From contig JAJFKU010000017.1 of assembly GCA_021773035.1 (NCBI GenBank), positions 1-64,000 on the forward strand: a stretch of DNA of 64,000 nt, in the 5' to 3' direction. Below are positions 34,128-44,201 of the stretch, in pieces (within the stretch, counting starts at the first letter, position 1; every line of letters begins with the position of its first letter). The notes beneath the pieces are model-generated. The model worked only from the letters and a program-made list of their open reading frames with translations. It did not search any database and had not been told where the DNA came from. The stretch comes from Woeseiaceae bacterium (GTDB lineage: Bacteria > Pseudomonadota > Gammaproteobacteria > Steroidobacterales > Woeseiaceae). Position numbers and translations under genes: made by a program.

Positions 34128-34637
34128 CTACTGTTTCAGCGGCAGGTAGCTGACGCCACCCGGTCCGGAGACAGACTCAACTAATTCGAAACCGGACCAC
34201 TCGGTCGTCGCCCGCTGCGCCAATCGCTCGATGGGGAAGGAGCGCGCATGGCGCGACACGGTGATATGCGGCCGGTAGGTGCGATCTTCCGGCACTACGC
34301 CTACGCCTTGCAGTAACAGGTTGAGTTCCGCCACGAGGCGTTGCAACTCCGTTGGAACCGTCGGCGCGACGAGGCAGGCAACTTTCGAGCGCGCCCAAAA
34401 CTCCAGCCGGTCGAAACCAAGGCGAAACGGCGTGACCTCGATCCGACTCGCGTGCTGCAGCAGCTCGGCGGCCTTGCTCTCGTCGACATCGCCGATAAAC
34501 GCCAGCGTGACGTGCCAGTTGCGCCGATCGACCGCCCTGCCCTCGACATTTCTCGCCACTGAATTGACGACATCGCGCAGACGGTCGCGCTGGCGATTAT
34601 CCGGCCACAGGGCGAAAAACAAACGCCTGGTACTCAT
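34128..34637 (-). CDS. thpR: RNA 2',3'-cyclic phosphodiesterase (ThpR/LigT)
   Basis: A 169-residue enzyme of the 2H phosphoesterase family. It has the two HxT motifs His42-Val-Thr44 (WHVTLAFIG) and His124-Ile-Thr126 (RPHITVSRH), and the RLFFALWPD start typical of LigT/ThpR. It opens 2',3'-cyclic phosphates at RNA ends. It lies about 25 bp after the pncC gene in the same direction and before recA. Confidence 0.92.
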   Translation of the reverse strand: MSTRRLFFALWPDNRQRDRLRDVVNSVARNVEGRAVDRRNWHVTLAFIGDVDESKAAELLQHASRIEVTPFRLGFDRLEFWARSKVACLVAPTVPTELQRLVAELNLLLQGVGVVPEDRTYRPHITVSRHARSFPIERLAQRATTEWSGFELVESVSGPGGVSYLPLKQ

Positions 34638-34662
34638 GAGCCAATACCACTCACGATACTAC

Positions 34663-35166
34663 TCACGTCCCGATACGCTCTCTCACGCCCTGTAGCGCAT
34701 GTGCGACCGATGCTTCGCGGATGAGTTCGCGATCGCCAGTGAAATGCTCGCTGGCGGTTTCGATGCGCACATCCGTGCCATCGCGAACGGCCCAGCCGAA
34801 CCAGACCAGGCCCACCGGTTTTTCCTTCGTTGCACCGGTCGGCCCCGCAACGCCGCTGACAGCGACGGCGAAATCCGAGCCGCTGAGGCGCAGCGCACCT
34901 TTGGCCATTTCCCCGACGACCTCCGCACTGACCGACCCGCGATCTTCCAGCGTCTGGTTTTTTACGCCTAGAATCGACTCCTTGGCGCCGTTTGCGTAGC
35001 TCACCACGCCGTAGCCATATACCGCGGAACTGCCCGGAATATCGGTGATGGCTTTCGCCACCCAGCCGCCCGTACAGGACTCTGCCGTCGCGACCGCTTT
35101 GCCAGCTTCTGTAAGCTCGTTGACGAGCGCTTCAGCCAGCTTTCGTATCGCTTCATGATCTGCCAT
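34663..35166 (-). CDS. pncC: Nicotinamide-nucleotide amidohydrolase (CinA C-terminal type)
   Basis: A 167-residue stand-alone CinA C-terminal domain protein that deamidates nicotinamide mononucleotide in pyridine-nucleotide salvage. Motifs are ATAESCTGGWVAKAITDIPGSSAVYGYGVVSYAN (shown in part), DFAVAVSGVAGPTGATKEKPVGLVWFGWA and the C-terminal REASVAHALQGVR. The CinA N-terminal molybdopterin-like domain is absent, as usual in Gammaproteobacteria. It overlaps the upstream glycosyltransferase gene by 14 bp. Confidence 0.92.
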   Translation of the reverse strand: MADHEAIRKLAEALVNELTEAGKAVATAESCTGGWVAKAITDIPGSSAVYGYGVVSYANGAKESILGVKNQTLEDRGSVSAEVVGEMAKGALRLSGSDFAVAVSGVAGPTGATKEKPVGLVWFGWAVRDGTDVRIETASEHFTGDRELIREASVAHALQGVRERIGT

Positions 35167-36244
35167 GTATTACCGATTCGTAGAGTGCAATGTGCTGATC
35201 AGCCATCGTATCGATCGAGAACTCCTTTTGCATCCGCTCCCGACCGGCATCGCCCATTCGCTGCCGCAATTGATCGTCGTCAATCATTGTCGTGATCGCC
35301 TCCTTGAGTTGCGCCACGTTCTCCGGCGTAACCAGCAACCCCGTTTTACCGTGCTCGACAGCCTCATTCAAACCGCCGGCATCGAAGCCGACGACCGGCA
35401 CGCCCGCCGCTGCCGCCTTCAGCGTCGCAACGCCCAGACCCTCGGTCAGCGCCGGGTGTACAAAGAGGTCGAAACAGCCGATGAAGTCGTCAAGATCGCT
35501 GCGAAAGCCGGCAAACTGGACGACATCGCCGAGCCCCAGTGAAGCCGCCTGCGCGCGTAATTCCGTATCGAGGCCGCCTTCGCCAAAGATCACGAGACGG
35601 ACGCGGCGACGCTCATTTGCCAGGCCGGCGATCGCCTGCAGCAGGAATCGGTGCCCTTTGCGGGGAATCAACTGCCCGGCGGCGGCGATGGTAAACACGT
35701 CGTCCTTAACGCCGAACGCCTGCCTGGCGACCTCGCAATCCGGCGGTTTGGCAAATCGATCCGCATCGACGGCACTGCGGATGACCTCAATGCGCTCGTC
35801 TTCGATGCCATGCTCACGCAGGACCTCAGCGATAGCATTCGATATGGCGATGATTTTGTCGAACGGTTTATAGCGCAAGGTCGCCAGCAGGCGCACCTCG
35901 GTATTGTCGACCCGGCGCGAAACCACAGCCGGAACATCGGCAAACGCGGCCGCCAGTCCGCCCAGCACGTCGGCACCGCGGCGACTGTGACAATGCACCA
36001 GATCAGGTGTCTGGTCCTTCAGAAACTGCGCCAGCCGATAGGCAAAGGGTAAATCCAGGTCGCCCGCGCAAAACAGGTTCTGGACGCGGATTCCCGCAAG
36101 CCTCGCGACCCCGTCAATCCCGGAATCGGGCGGGCAGACCAGGGTATTGTCATGGCCGCGCGCTCGTAAGGCATTGATCAGGTAGATAACCTGTTGCGGG
36201 CCACCCAAAAAATGGCGCCCGGTTTCGACATGCAGTATTTTCAC
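35153..36244 (-). CDS. Glycosyltransferase family 4
   Basis: A GT-B-fold retaining glycosyltransferase of about 363 residues. The N-terminal half starts [25 protein letters not shown], with the acceptor-side Gly-Gly loop. The C-terminal half holds the nucleotide-sugar site, [20 protein letters not shown] and [36 protein letters not shown], with the EGLG...E (EX7E-type) motif. I choose GTG 36244; a TTG start at 36259 would add five residues. It probably acts in lipopolysaccharide or other surface-glycan assembly. It is divergent from mutS and overlaps pncC. Confidence 0.88.
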   Translation of the reverse strand: MKILHVETGRHFLGGPQQVIYLINALRARGHDNTLVCPPDSGIDGVARLAGIRVQNLFCAGDLDLPFAYRLAQFLKDQTPDLVHCHSRRGADVLGGLAAAFADVPAVVSRRVDNTEVRLLATLRYKPFDKIIAISNAIAEVLREHGIEDERIEVIRSAVDADRFAKPPDCEVARQAFGVKDDVFTIAAAGQLIPRKGHRFLLQAIAGLANERRRVRLVIFGEGGLDTELRAQAASLGLGDVVQFAGFRSDLDDFIGCFDLFVHPALTEGLGVATLKAAAAGVPVVGFDAGGLNEAVEHGKTGLLVTPENVAQLKEAITTMIDDDQLRQRMGDAGRERMQKEFSIDTMADQHIALYESVIHGRS

Positions 36245-36271
36245 GCGTCCATAATACAAAAAAAGCAGCGC

Positions 36272-38839
36272 ATGAAGGCCGAAGTCTCACCCGTCCACAC
36301 ACCGATGATGCGTCAGTATCTCGGTATCAAGTCCGACTATCCGGACATGCTGGTGTTTTACCGCATGGGGGACTTCTACGAGCTCTTTTACGACGACGCA
36401 AAACGCGCGGCATCGCTGCTCGATATCACGCTGACGGCGCGCGGCAAATCCGGCGGCAACCCCATACCGATGTGCGGTGTCCCCTATCACGCCGTCGAAG
36501 GCTATCTGGCGAAACTGGTGCAGAAGGGCGAATCGGTCGCCATCTGCGAGCAGACCGGCGACCCGGCGACCAGCAAGGGTCCGGTGGAACGCAAGGTGAC
36601 TCGTATCGTGACGCCCGGCACACTCACCGACGAAGCCCTGCTCTCTGCGAATCGCGACAACGTCGTCGCGGCCGTGTTTGAGACCGGCAGTGCAACAGGT
36701 ATCGCCTGGCTGGACCTGTCGGCCGGTCGCTTCCGCATGACCGAAGTCCCGGACCGCGAGTCGCTCCACGGGGAAATCGAACGCCTGCGACCCGCGGAAC
36801 TCATCGTCGACGAGGATCATGCGTTCGGAGAATCGCTGGGCGACCGTATCCGCGTGACACGACGCCCACCGTGGCATTTTGAGTTCGACAGCTGCCAGCG
36901 CCTGCTGTGTAACCAGTTCGGCACCCGCGACCTGAGCGGCTTCGGCTGCGAGGGCTTTCCCTGCGGCATCGCGGCGGCCGGGGCCCTGCTGCAATACGTC
37001 AACGACACGCAAAAGGCGTCGCTGCCACACCTGCAATCCATTCGCGCCGAGCTGCGTGACGACGCTGTCATCATGGATGGTCCGACCCGCCGCAATCTCG
37101 AGCTGGAAGAATCCCTGAGCGGACTGCATCAGCATACGCTGGCGGGTGTCATGGACCATTGCCAGACAGCCATGGGCAGCCGCCTGCTGCGCCGCTGGAT
37201 CCAGCGCCCGCTGCGCAACCCGGAGACGCTGAAATCGCGCTATCAAACGCTCGATGCACTGCTCACCGCTGCTGCTATCGACGCCCTGCAGGCATCGCTG
37301 GGCGGGATCGGCGACGTGGAGCGCATACTTTCCCGGGTCGCATTGCGCTCCGCGCGCCCACGCGATTTGCGACAGCTCGGAGAGGCTTTGTCCAGGCTGC
37401 CGGCATTGCAGCAGCAACTGGCGACCATCGACGCGCCATTGCTCGCGGAACTGGCGCTGCAAATCGGCGAACACAAGCCGCAGCAACACCTGCTGGCGAA
37501 AGCCGTTATCGACAATCCGCCCATGCTGATTCGCGATGGCGGCGTGATCGCCCCGGGCTATGACGACGAACTCGACGACCTGCGTGCGATCGCCGAAAAC
37601 GCAGACCAGTACCTGACCGACCTCGAAAAGCGCGAACGGGAACGTACGGGAATCGCGACATTGAAGCTCGGCTATAACCGAGTGCACGGCTACTACATCG
37701 AAATCAGCAAGGCACAGGCGGACAAGGCGCCCGTGGAATACGTGCGGCGGCAGACACTGAAGGCGGCGGAACGTTACATCACGCCGGAGCTGAAACAGTT
37801 CGAAGACAAAGTGCTGGGCGCCCGCGAGCGAGCGCTAACGCGGGAAAAACTGCTGTATGAGGCGCTGCTCGACAAGCTGCATCTGGTACTCGGGAGCCTG
37901 CAGCTGAGTGCTGCCGGACTGGCGGAGCTGGACGTGCTGGCGTGTTTCGCCGAGCGTGCGCAGACGCTGGCGCTTTCGCGGCCGGAGATCGTCGCCGAAC
38001 CGTGTATTGAAATCGACGGCGGCCGTCACCCGGTCGTCGAACAGGTCATCGATACGGCCTTCATAGCGAATGACGTGTCGCTGGGCGAACAGCAGCGCCT
38101 GCTCGTGATCACCGGCCCGAACATGGGCGGTAAGTCGACCTACATGCGGCAGACCGCGCTGATCGTCATTCTCGCGCATATTGGTAGTTACGTTCCCGCA
38201 ACGCGCTTCAGGGTCGGGCCGGTCGACCGGATATTCACGCGTATCGGCGCGTCCGACGACCTGGCGGGAGGACGCTCGACGTTCATGGTCGAGATGACCG
38301 AAACAGCAACGATTCTGAACAACGCCACCGACCAGAGCCTGGTCCTGATGGATGAGATCGGGCGTGGCACCAGCACCTTCGATGGACTGTCGCTGGCCTG
38401 GGCGGCCGCGCACTACATGGGCGAGAAAGCCCGCGCATTCACGCTGTTTGCAACGCACTACTTCGAGCTGACCGCACTCGCCGACGAACTACCGGAATGC
38501 TGCAATGTACACCTCGACGCCACCGAACATGACGGCCAACTGGTCTTCCTGCACAGCGTCCGGCCCGGCCCGGCGAACCAGAGTTATGGCCTGCAGGTAG
38601 CCTCACTGGCCGGCGTTCCCGGCGATGTCATCCGGCGCGCAAAGATTTATCTGAAAACGCTTGAGTCGCATCAGGCACAACACACGCAGAGCCCGCAGGG
38701 CCAGCTCGCGCTGCACGTTGAGACCGCGCCCGAAGACGACCCGCTGCGAGACGCCATCGATGCACTGGATCCGGACTCACTGTCACCGCGCGAAGCGCTG
38801 GGTGCGCTCTACAAGCTCAAAGACCTGTCGAGAGAATAA
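36272..38839 (+). CDS. mutS: DNA mismatch repair protein MutS
   Basis: An 855-residue MutS. The mismatch-binding motif is [15 protein letters not shown], with the Phe-x-Glu that reads mispairs. The clamp and lever domains follow, then the ATPase: Walker [10 protein letters not shown] (615-623), [14 protein letters not shown] and [12 protein letters not shown] (Walker B and signature). I choose ATG 36272 (MKAEVSP); an upstream in-frame ATG at 36194 would run antisense into the divergent glycosyltransferase. The stop at 38837-38839 is followed at once by a 29-bp piece that resembles the 3' end of the hydrolase gene 4.7 kb away. Confidence 0.97.
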   Translation: MKAEVSPVHTPMMRQYLGIKSDYPDMLVFYRMGDFYELFYDDAKRAASLLDITLTARGKSGGNPIPMCGVPYHAVEGYLAKLVQKGESVAICEQTGDPATSKGPVERKVTRIVTPGTLTDEALLSANRDNVVAAVFETGSATGIAWLDLSAGRFRMTEVPDRESLHGEIERLRPAELIVDEDHAFGESLGDRIRVTRRPPWHFEFDSCQRLLCNQFGTRDLSGFGCEGFPCGIAAAGALLQYVNDTQKASLPHLQSIRAELRDDAVIMDGPTRRNLELEESLSGLHQHTLAGVMDHCQTAMGSRLLRRWIQRPLRNPETLKSRYQTLDALLTAAAIDALQASLGGIGDVERILSRVALRSARPRDLRQLGEALSRLPALQQQLATIDAPLLAELALQIGEHKPQQHLLAKAVIDNPPMLIRDGGVIAPGYDDELDDLRAIAENADQYLTDLEKRERERTGIATLKLGYNRVHGYYIEISKAQADKAPVEYVRRQTLKAAERYITPELKQFEDKVLGARERALTREKLLYEALLDKLHLVLGSLQLSAAGLAELDVLACFAERAQTLALSRPEIVAEPCIEIDGGRHPVVEQVIDTAFIANDVSLGEQQRLLVITGPNMGGKSTYMRQTALIVILAHIGSYVPATRFRVGPVDRIFTRIGASDDLAGGRSTFMVEMTETATILNNATDQSLVLMDEIGRGTSTFDGLSLAWAAAHYMGEKARAFTLFATHYFELTALADELPECCNVHLDATEHDGQLVFLHSVRPGPANQSYGLQVASLAGVPGDVIRRAKIYLKTLESHQAQHTQSPQGQLALHVETAPEDDPLRDAIDALDPDSLSPREALGALYKLKDLSRE

Positions 38840-38868
38840 TGGCGATCGCTCGTCATGTCTCAGAAATT
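38840..38868. repeat. Left copy of the 29-bp repeat bracketing the sugar cassette
   Basis: This block matches 43520-43548 at 26 of 29 positions in the same orientation (common parts include TGGCGATC and CTCGTCATGTCTCAG). The right copy forms the end of the alpha/beta hydrolase gene (FLRHDE-stop, minus strand). In the left copy the stop codon is changed to Arg, so it is a leftover duplicate of that gene end. Confidence 0.65.
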
Positions 38869-38911
38869 AGTGGGAGGGATATGCCGTCCTTTGACCGAAC
38901 AGGGCCGGTTG

Positions 38912-39970
38912 TCAGGCCGGACGATTCCAGTACAAGTCGGAGTCCAGTGACTTCTGCTCCTGCAGCTGCCGAAGCGTGTTCAATCGCATGAGATGTGACT
39001 TACGAAAGTCCGATAAGTCCAGTTCGGAACTATCGATGCAACTTGACAGGTCGCAAATGGAGTCAGCCAGTGTCCCACGCGGATAACTATCGCCAGCAAG
39101 CGCTTTGTACAGAGAGAAGTCTACCTTATACGATCGCTTGTCTGGCTCAGCATTTTCATTGATCTCTATCTCAATGTTGGGGAAACTCTGCTTCACGCAA
39201 TGCGCAATTTCCAGAACCGAAAAATTCCACTCATTACAACCAACGTTGACGACTAAATCAGGCCCGCCAGATTCGACCGACCTTCCCATCGCCCAGAATA
39301 TTGCCTGAGACATGTCCTTTACATCGATCAATGGTCGTAGAGGAGAACCGTCTGACAGGATCGTTATGCGTGAATTCAGTAGCGCACAGGCAACGAAATC
39401 ATTCAGAACCAGATCGAGCCGCAGACGCGGGCTAGCGCCGCACGCAGTCGCAAATCGAAGGCAGCTGACTCGGAACTTTTCTGTCGCAATCCTGCTTAGC
39501 TCAAGTTCGGCACCCACTTTGGATTTCGCATAAGCGGTAAGCGGGTTCACACTATCGCCTTCGGATTTGGCGTCATCACCACCAAAACCGTATGTCGAGC
39601 AGGAGCTGGCGAATACAAAACTCTCAACGCCAGCTTCCTTGGATAGCCTCGCTATATCGACTGCACAATCCTTGTTAATAGCCAAGGTCTGCGCTTCAAA
39701 AACGTTTCCCATCGGATCATTGGAAATGGCCGCCAAATAGACAACCGAAGAAACGCCATCAAGCAAGGACGGGTCGAATGAACGAACGTCACCGTATATC
39801 TGCACATCCGCCTTGAATCGATTCTCAAACAAATGGTTTACGAGGCAGCCCTCAAAAAATCCTGTGTCGTAACCGACGATCTGCATATCCGATCTGTGCA
39901 ACCTGAGAAAATCGGTGAGAACCGGGCCTATATAGCCCAGATTTCCGATAATGAGAACTTTCTCCTTCAA
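38912..39970 (-). CDS. NAD-dependent sugar epimerase/dehydratase
   Basis: A 352-residue extended-SDR protein. The cofactor motif is IIGNLGYIG (GxxGxxG at 10-16), the catalytic Ser lies in FASSCSTYGFG, and Tyr and Lys are in AYAKSK. I prefer ATG 39970; an earlier ATG at 40006 would overlap the acyltransferase gene by 20 bp. It should modify a nucleotide-linked sugar (epimerisation or dehydration) in the cytoplasm. It is the last gene of a three-gene cassette with an O-acyltransferase, between mutS and the hydrolase. Confidence 0.85.
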   Translation of the reverse strand: MKEKVLIIGNLGYIGPVLTDFLRLHRSDMQIVGYDTGFFEGCLVNHLFENRFKADVQIYGDVRSFDPSLLDGVSSVVYLAAISNDPMGNVFEAQTLAINKDCAVDIARLSKEAGVESFVFASSCSTYGFGGDDAKSEGDSVNPLTAYAKSKVGAELELSRIATEKFRVSCLRFATACGASPRLRLDLVLNDFVACALLNSRITILSDGSPLRPLIDVKDMSQAIFWAMGRSVESGGPDLVVNVGCNEWNFSVLEIAHCVKQSFPNIEIEINENAEPDKRSYKVDFSLYKALAGDSYPRGTLADSICDLSSCIDSSELDLSDFRKSHLMRLNTLRQLQEQKSLDSDLYWNRPA

Positions 39971-39986
39971 CATGGTTTCGCTGTCC

Positions 39987-42017
39987 CTAGTTTTCCGTGG
40001 TCGCAATCAACTTTTCGATTTCAACCATAATCTGGTCGTTGATCATTTCAGCACCTCTATAGCTTGGATGTCCTTCATCAGCATAGAACAAGCGCTCATC
40101 ATCGTGAGTCACACACCGCCCCTCGATCTGATTGTCGCAAAACAGTTTGTGTGGATACACCCTGTGCAAATTCTCATGGTCGATACTATCAAGAATTTCT
40201 ATCGCCTCTCTGCTCCTTTCGAGATACAGATCGTAACTTGTAGTAATGGGATTGCTCTTAAGCCAGTCGGCCACTTCCCGCAGACTGGATGGCATATCGG
40301 AGCTTATTTTTTTGGGCACTTTCCAGCCAACTTCCGGGATCGGGTAAACCAGGATCACTCTATGCCCACCGTCCAGCAATCTCGTTACTGAGTCGACTAC
40401 GGCGACTCGAAATGCCGCAGCATCCTCTTTTGTGGCAAATTCCTCGTGGAATACATTTTTTCCGCTGAAGGTTTCGACCCCTCCCTCCTGATTATCAAAT
40501 CCACGCCGGGTTAGATAGAGAGGTAATCGTGCACTGAAGACGATGGTTGAATTCTCAACCTCCATTATTTCGTCAAATCGTTGCTGTTGAAATTCTGCGC
40601 CACAGATTCCGTAGATGGCCATGTTTTCATGATCGCGGTCTCCGCCAGACACCGGCCAGCAACCGCCTCTCGTCCAGGAAACCACGTTGGCCCGAGTTCC
40701 AAGACGGCTCACCAGGTTCGACTGAAGACTTGCCATATGACTGTCCCCCAGGAGCTGTATCCACGCACTGGAGTTATCGTTGGAGAAAACGCAGCGGTTA
40801 TCGAAACAGGTCTTGCCGTCGAGCTTAAGACTGGTCCATGGCCGCTGTAAGAACTCTTCATGCGTCAAGATAGCCGGCATGAAGGCTTTAGTCCTTCCGT
40901 CATAGGACAAAGCCGCCAGTAGTCCACCGACAATAAACAAGACCGAAAGCAATCCAACGATCAGTAGTTTTCCGCGCAAAAACCGCTTGTTCCTGAATGG
41001 CTGTTCTACCCAGAAATAGGAAGCAATTGATAGCACAAGAGTCAGCGCTACCCACGAAACTTTGTCATAAATACCGGGCTCACTGTCGCTGATGCGCGAG
41101 AACGCAAAAATCGGGTAGTGCCAAAGGTACGCAGAGTATGAAATGAGCCCCATGCCGACGAAAGGTTTCGATCCCAGCAATCTGCCGACAAGCCCATCAC
41201 CAGAGGAAAGCCCAATGATCAGCACCACACCGACGACGGGCATTAGAGTTGCGAAACCAGGGTGTGGAGTATCGCTGCCAAACAGGAAGAACGAGAATAT
41301 GATGAAACAGAGCCCGACAACTGTAAGTACCTGGCTCATTGTGGAGCGCTGTGGACGCCCATGCTTTACTTCTATGTACGCCAACACTGAACCTGCGAGA
41401 AGCTCCCAGGCGCGCGACGTTGGCAGATAAAAACTAAGGTCGGCATTTTCGGTGCTCATGTGTACAGCGAACGAAAAGCTCATCAGAAGCATCGCTATGC
41501 ATAACGCGAGCAGGTATTTGCGCAGACGCTGGTAGAATGCCAGCAATAACACCGGAAATATGATGTAGAACTGCTCCTCGATTCCCAGGCTCCACGTATG
41601 CAGAAATGGCCTGAGCAGCGCACTTTCGGCTCCGTACTCGGTGGCATTGAGGTAGAAGAAATAATTTGAACCAAAGAAAACGGCCGAGATTATGCTGTTG
41701 CAGAACTCTTCGAAGTCCGCCGGCAATAACAATCTCCACGCGAATGGAAAGCTGGCCAGAATGACGGTGAACAGCATCGGCAGAATACGCCTTGCCCTTC
41801 TTTCATAGAAGCTCTGAAAATCGAAGGAATCCGTTTCATACAGCTCCGAAAGAATAATTCTTGATATCAGATAACCACTAATGACGAAGAATATATCGAC
41901 GCCAAAGAAACCACCGCTGAACCAATTTTGCCCACTAATGACGATTTCAGCGTGATACATCACAACGCTTAAAATCGCGATCGCTCTTAGCCCATCGATT
42001 TCAGGTCTGTACTTCAA
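39987..42017 (-). CDS. Membrane O-acyltransferase with SGNH domain (OafA-like)
   Basis: A 676-residue two-part protein. Residues 1 to about 370 form an acyltransferase-3 membrane domain of about 10-11 helices, starting YRPEIDGLRAIAILSVVMYH with the catalytic-type His, then FFGVDIFFVISGYLISRII and the LGIEEQFYIIFP motif. Residues about 415-676 are a periplasmic SGNH hydrolase-like domain with LGDSHMASLQ (Ser block) and ADEGHPSYRGAEMI (Asp-His block). Proteins of this build O-acetylate lipopolysaccharide O-antigen or capsule sugars. The epimerase follows in the same direction, which supports a surface-polysaccharide role. Confidence 0.92.
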   Translation of the reverse strand: MKYRPEIDGLRAIAILSVVMYHAEIVISGQNWFSGGFFGVDIFFVISGYLISRIILSELYETDSFDFQSFYERRARRILPMLFTVILASFPFAWRLLLPADFEEFCNSIISAVFFGSNYFFYLNATEYGAESALLRPFLHTWSLGIEEQFYIIFPVLLLAFYQRLRKYLLALCIAMLLMSFSFAVHMSTENADLSFYLPTSRAWELLAGSVLAYIEVKHGRPQRSTMSQVLTVVGLCFIIFSFFLFGSDTPHPGFATLMPVVGVVLIIGLSSGDGLVGRLLGSKPFVGMGLISYSAYLWHYPIFAFSRISDSEPGIYDKVSWVALTLVLSIASYFWVEQPFRNKRFLRGKLLIVGLLSVLFIVGGLLAALSYDGRTKAFMPAILTHEEFLQRPWTSLKLDGKTCFDNRCVFSNDNSSAWIQLLGDSHMASLQSNLVSRLGTRANVVSWTRGGCWPVSGGDRDHENMAIYGICGAEFQQQRFDEIMEVENSTIVFSARLPLYLTRRGFDNQEGGVETFSGKNVFHEEFATKEDAAAFRVAVVDSVTRLLDGGHRVILVYPIPEVGWKVPKKISSDMPSSLREVADWLKSNPITTSYDLYLERSREAIEILDSIDHENLHRVYPHKLFCDNQIEGRCVTHDDERLFYADEGHPSYRGAEMINDQIMVEIEKLIATTEN

Positions 42018-42189
42018 TTTCGGTGACCAGTAGATGCCTTGGATTTCTGATGCGCAAAACTATACACAGATATGCCTGACCGTTTTGCGACCTCCGTCAC
42101 TCAGTTCGACATGCACCGCGTTTCGATAGTTTGCATTCGTGGTGACAACGAGCTCTCCCTGTCTGCCCACAAAAAGCAACAACGTCATT

Positions 42190-43302
42190 TCAGTCGAAAC
42201 CCTGAACGGTCTCCGAAATGCTCTCCGCCAGGGATAGAGAAGCAGTAAGACCTGGAGATTCGATCCCGAATAAGTTGATCAAGCCGCGGACTGAATGCTC
42301 CCGCTCAGTCTGAATACTGAAGTCCACATTCGGCTTGGCATGGCCACCGATTTTCGGTCTGATTCCTGTATAGCCGGGGACAAGAAGAGACTCACGAATA
42401 GCTGGATAATATCGGCGAATCGATGCAACAAATTCGCTTCGGCGATTGTCCTGGAACTTGTAATCAATGCTATCAATCCATCGAATGTCCGGTCCGAATC
42501 GCGTGGCGCCGGACAAGTCCATAGTCGCGTGTACACCTAGACCACCACCCTCCGCAACAGGGTATATGAGGTGCTTGAAAGGTGATTTACCCGATAACGC
42601 ATAGTAGTGCCCAATTGCGAATTCCGTCGTGGGAATGCACGCGCTCGGCGTGTTTACAATATTGCTGGCAACATCTGTTGCCAGCAATCCTGCAGAATTA
42701 ATCACTACACGAGCTGTAACTTCCGATATCTCTTCATTACGGAATTGGCATGCTATCCCGCGGTCAACGAGTTTCGCAGAAATAAACTCCGTCCTTTTGA
42801 CAAACACGCCGCCTTGCCTTTCAAAGTCCGCCAACAGACTCGTCATAAGAGCATGGCTGTCAACTATTCCTGTTTGCGGAGAGTACAGGCCCCCTACCGC
42901 ATCGAGATTCGGTTCCAGGGCGGTTAGCTCGGCTCCGGTTAGTCGCCGGATATCTGCGACGCCATTGTTTCTCGCACCGGTCACATAGGCTTCGAGCGTC
43001 GCAACTTCTCTGTCATTGCCCGCGACAATGAGCTTGCCGATTCGACTGTATGGAACGTTCCTGGACTGACAATAGTCATAAAGCATACTGTTGCCACGCA
43101 CGCAATGAAATGCCTTCAGTGAGTTTTCCGGATAGTAAATTCCGGCATGAATGACTTCTGAATTCCTGGAACTGGTCTCCATCCCGAAGTCTCGACGCCG
43201 GTCGATCAGAACAACCTCGCGACCACAACGAACGAGAGCTCTTGCGACCGCGAGCCCAACCACACCAGCACCAATGACAACGCAGTCCAGGTCAGAACTC
43301 AT
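42190..43302 (-). CDS. FAD-dependent oxidoreductase, L-2-hydroxyglutarate dehydrogenase-like
   Basis: A 370-residue DAO-superfamily flavoprotein. The FAD motif is LDCVVIGAGVVGLAVARAL, followed by ETSSRNSEVIHAGIYYPENSLKA, which closely resembles the family of L-2-hydroxyglutarate oxidases (LhgO). TGIRPKIGGHAKPNVDF and GIESPGLTASLSLAESI near the C-terminus fit that family as well. It may oxidise a 2-hydroxy acid or remove a metabolic by-product. Its place beside polysaccharide genes gives little clue. It is about 170 bp upstream of the acyltransferase on the same strand. Confidence 0.8.
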   Translation of the reverse strand: MSSDLDCVVIGAGVVGLAVARALVRCGREVVLIDRRRDFGMETSSRNSEVIHAGIYYPENSLKAFHCVRGNSMLYDYCQSRNVPYSRIGKLIVAGNDREVATLEAYVTGARNNGVADIRRLTGAELTALEPNLDAVGGLYSPQTGIVDSHALMTSLLADFERQGGVFVKRTEFISAKLVDRGIACQFRNEEISEVTARVVINSAGLLATDVASNIVNTPSACIPTTEFAIGHYYALSGKSPFKHLIYPVAEGGGLGVHATMDLSGATRFGPDIRWIDSIDYKFQDNRRSEFVASIRRYYPAIRESLLVPGYTGIRPKIGGHAKPNVDFSIQTEREHSVRGLINLFGIESPGLTASLSLAESISETVQGFD

Positions 43303-43388
43303 GAGTCATCGGCCAAAAGACTTACTCCCACTTTATGATTGAGGTGACGCGCGATGGTATTCCGTCGGTCTCGATAATTGCAAGGAAA

Positions 43389-43415
43389 CAGGGGCGGAGC
43401 AATGCCCTGCCCCTG
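43389..43415 (-). terminator. Candidate terminator after the hydrolase gene
   Basis: CAGGGGC (43389-43395) and GCCCCTG (43409-43415) form a 7-bp stem with a 13-base loop. On the minus strand it is followed by TTTCCTT. It lies about 110 bp downstream of the alpha/beta hydrolase stop, so it could end the aspS-hydrolase transcript. Confidence 0.35.
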
Positions 43416-43519
43416 CGGATCATAAGATGGCCAGAAGCGGAAACGTGACAAGTTGAGTCAAACCGGCGCCCTGGGAAAGACAGGCGTAAACGCAGGTAAA
43501 AGACCTACCCAAAGCGCAG

Positions 43520-43548
43520 TGGCGATCACTCGTCATGTCTCAGGAACT
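43520..43548. repeat. Right copy of the 29-bp repeat bracketing the sugar cassette
   Basis: This copy spans the last codons and stop of the alpha/beta hydrolase gene. It matches the block straight after the mutS stop (38840-38868) at 26 of 29 positions, with the cassette of 4.65 kb between them. Confidence 0.65.
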
Positions 43549-44197
43549 CTCCACGCCTGATGAAGGCGGCGGCCTGATCGGCGACCGCAGCGGAAACCAG
43601 CATGCCTTTGTGGCTGACCGGCATGATCAGATGATCTTTCGCGCCATCGAGGTGGGTTTCCGATACCGAAACGGTGCCGTCGTTGTCCTCGTTAAAATTC
43701 GCGACAAGACGACCGAAACCCAGGGGAACATTGCCGGCAATCACCCCGATATCTCGACCCGCGGCAACTTCTGACGCCCAGTCGTTAGCTGTCCGATGCA
43801 CCATTGCCTCAGGCACCGACTTGCCGATGATATCTTCCGCCCATTCGAATTCATGCAGGAAAGTGGCCGCACGAGAACCGGTCAACGGCGAACCCAGGCA
43901 GACGACCCTGCCCGGCAGCGAGTCCGGATAGTTAGCATGCATGCGCATAGCCAGAACGCCGCCGAGGCTATGCCCGATGATGTGTGCGCTACTGACACCC
44001 TGCGCCTGAATGAATGCCGCGAGTGCCGCCGCGTTCTGATCGAGCGTACCGCGCACCGACGGGTAATTGAACAGCGCGACGCGCATCGCGTACTCACGCT
44101 CCAGCCGGCGCTTGATCAGGTACATCCCGGCACCGTGAGAGAGGTAGCCGTGAACGCAGATGACCGCCGCTTTGTCGTCCGCTGACCTGTCTGCCAC
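43526..44197 (-). CDS. Alpha/beta hydrolase (lipase/PGAP1-like)
   Basis: A 223-residue alpha/beta-fold hydrolase with the oxyanion-hole segment VICVHGYLSHGAGMYLIKRRLE and the nucleophile elbow GHSLGGVLAM. A late His lies in KDHLIMPVSHKGM. No signal peptide is visible. It resembles small lipase-like esterases often found in Gammaproteobacteria. It starts 4 bp after aspS in the same direction, so it is probably co-transcribed with it. The extreme 3' end of the gene is duplicated next to mutS. Confidence 0.85.
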   Translation of the reverse strand: MADRSADDKAAVICVHGYLSHGAGMYLIKRRLEREYAMRVALFNYPSVRGTLDQNAAALAAFIQAQGVSSAHIIGHSLGGVLAMRMHANYPDSLPGRVVCLGSPLTGSRAATFLHEFEWAEDIIGKSVPEAMVHRTANDWASEVAAGRDIGVIAGNVPLGFGRLVANFNEDNDGTVSVSETHLDGAKDHLIMPVSHKGMLVSAAVADQAAAFIRRGEFLRHDE

Positions 44198-44201
44198 AGC
44201 C

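Noticed and set aside
36287-37687. A 466-codon minus-strand frame
   Set aside because: It is fully antisense to mutS and without any domain.
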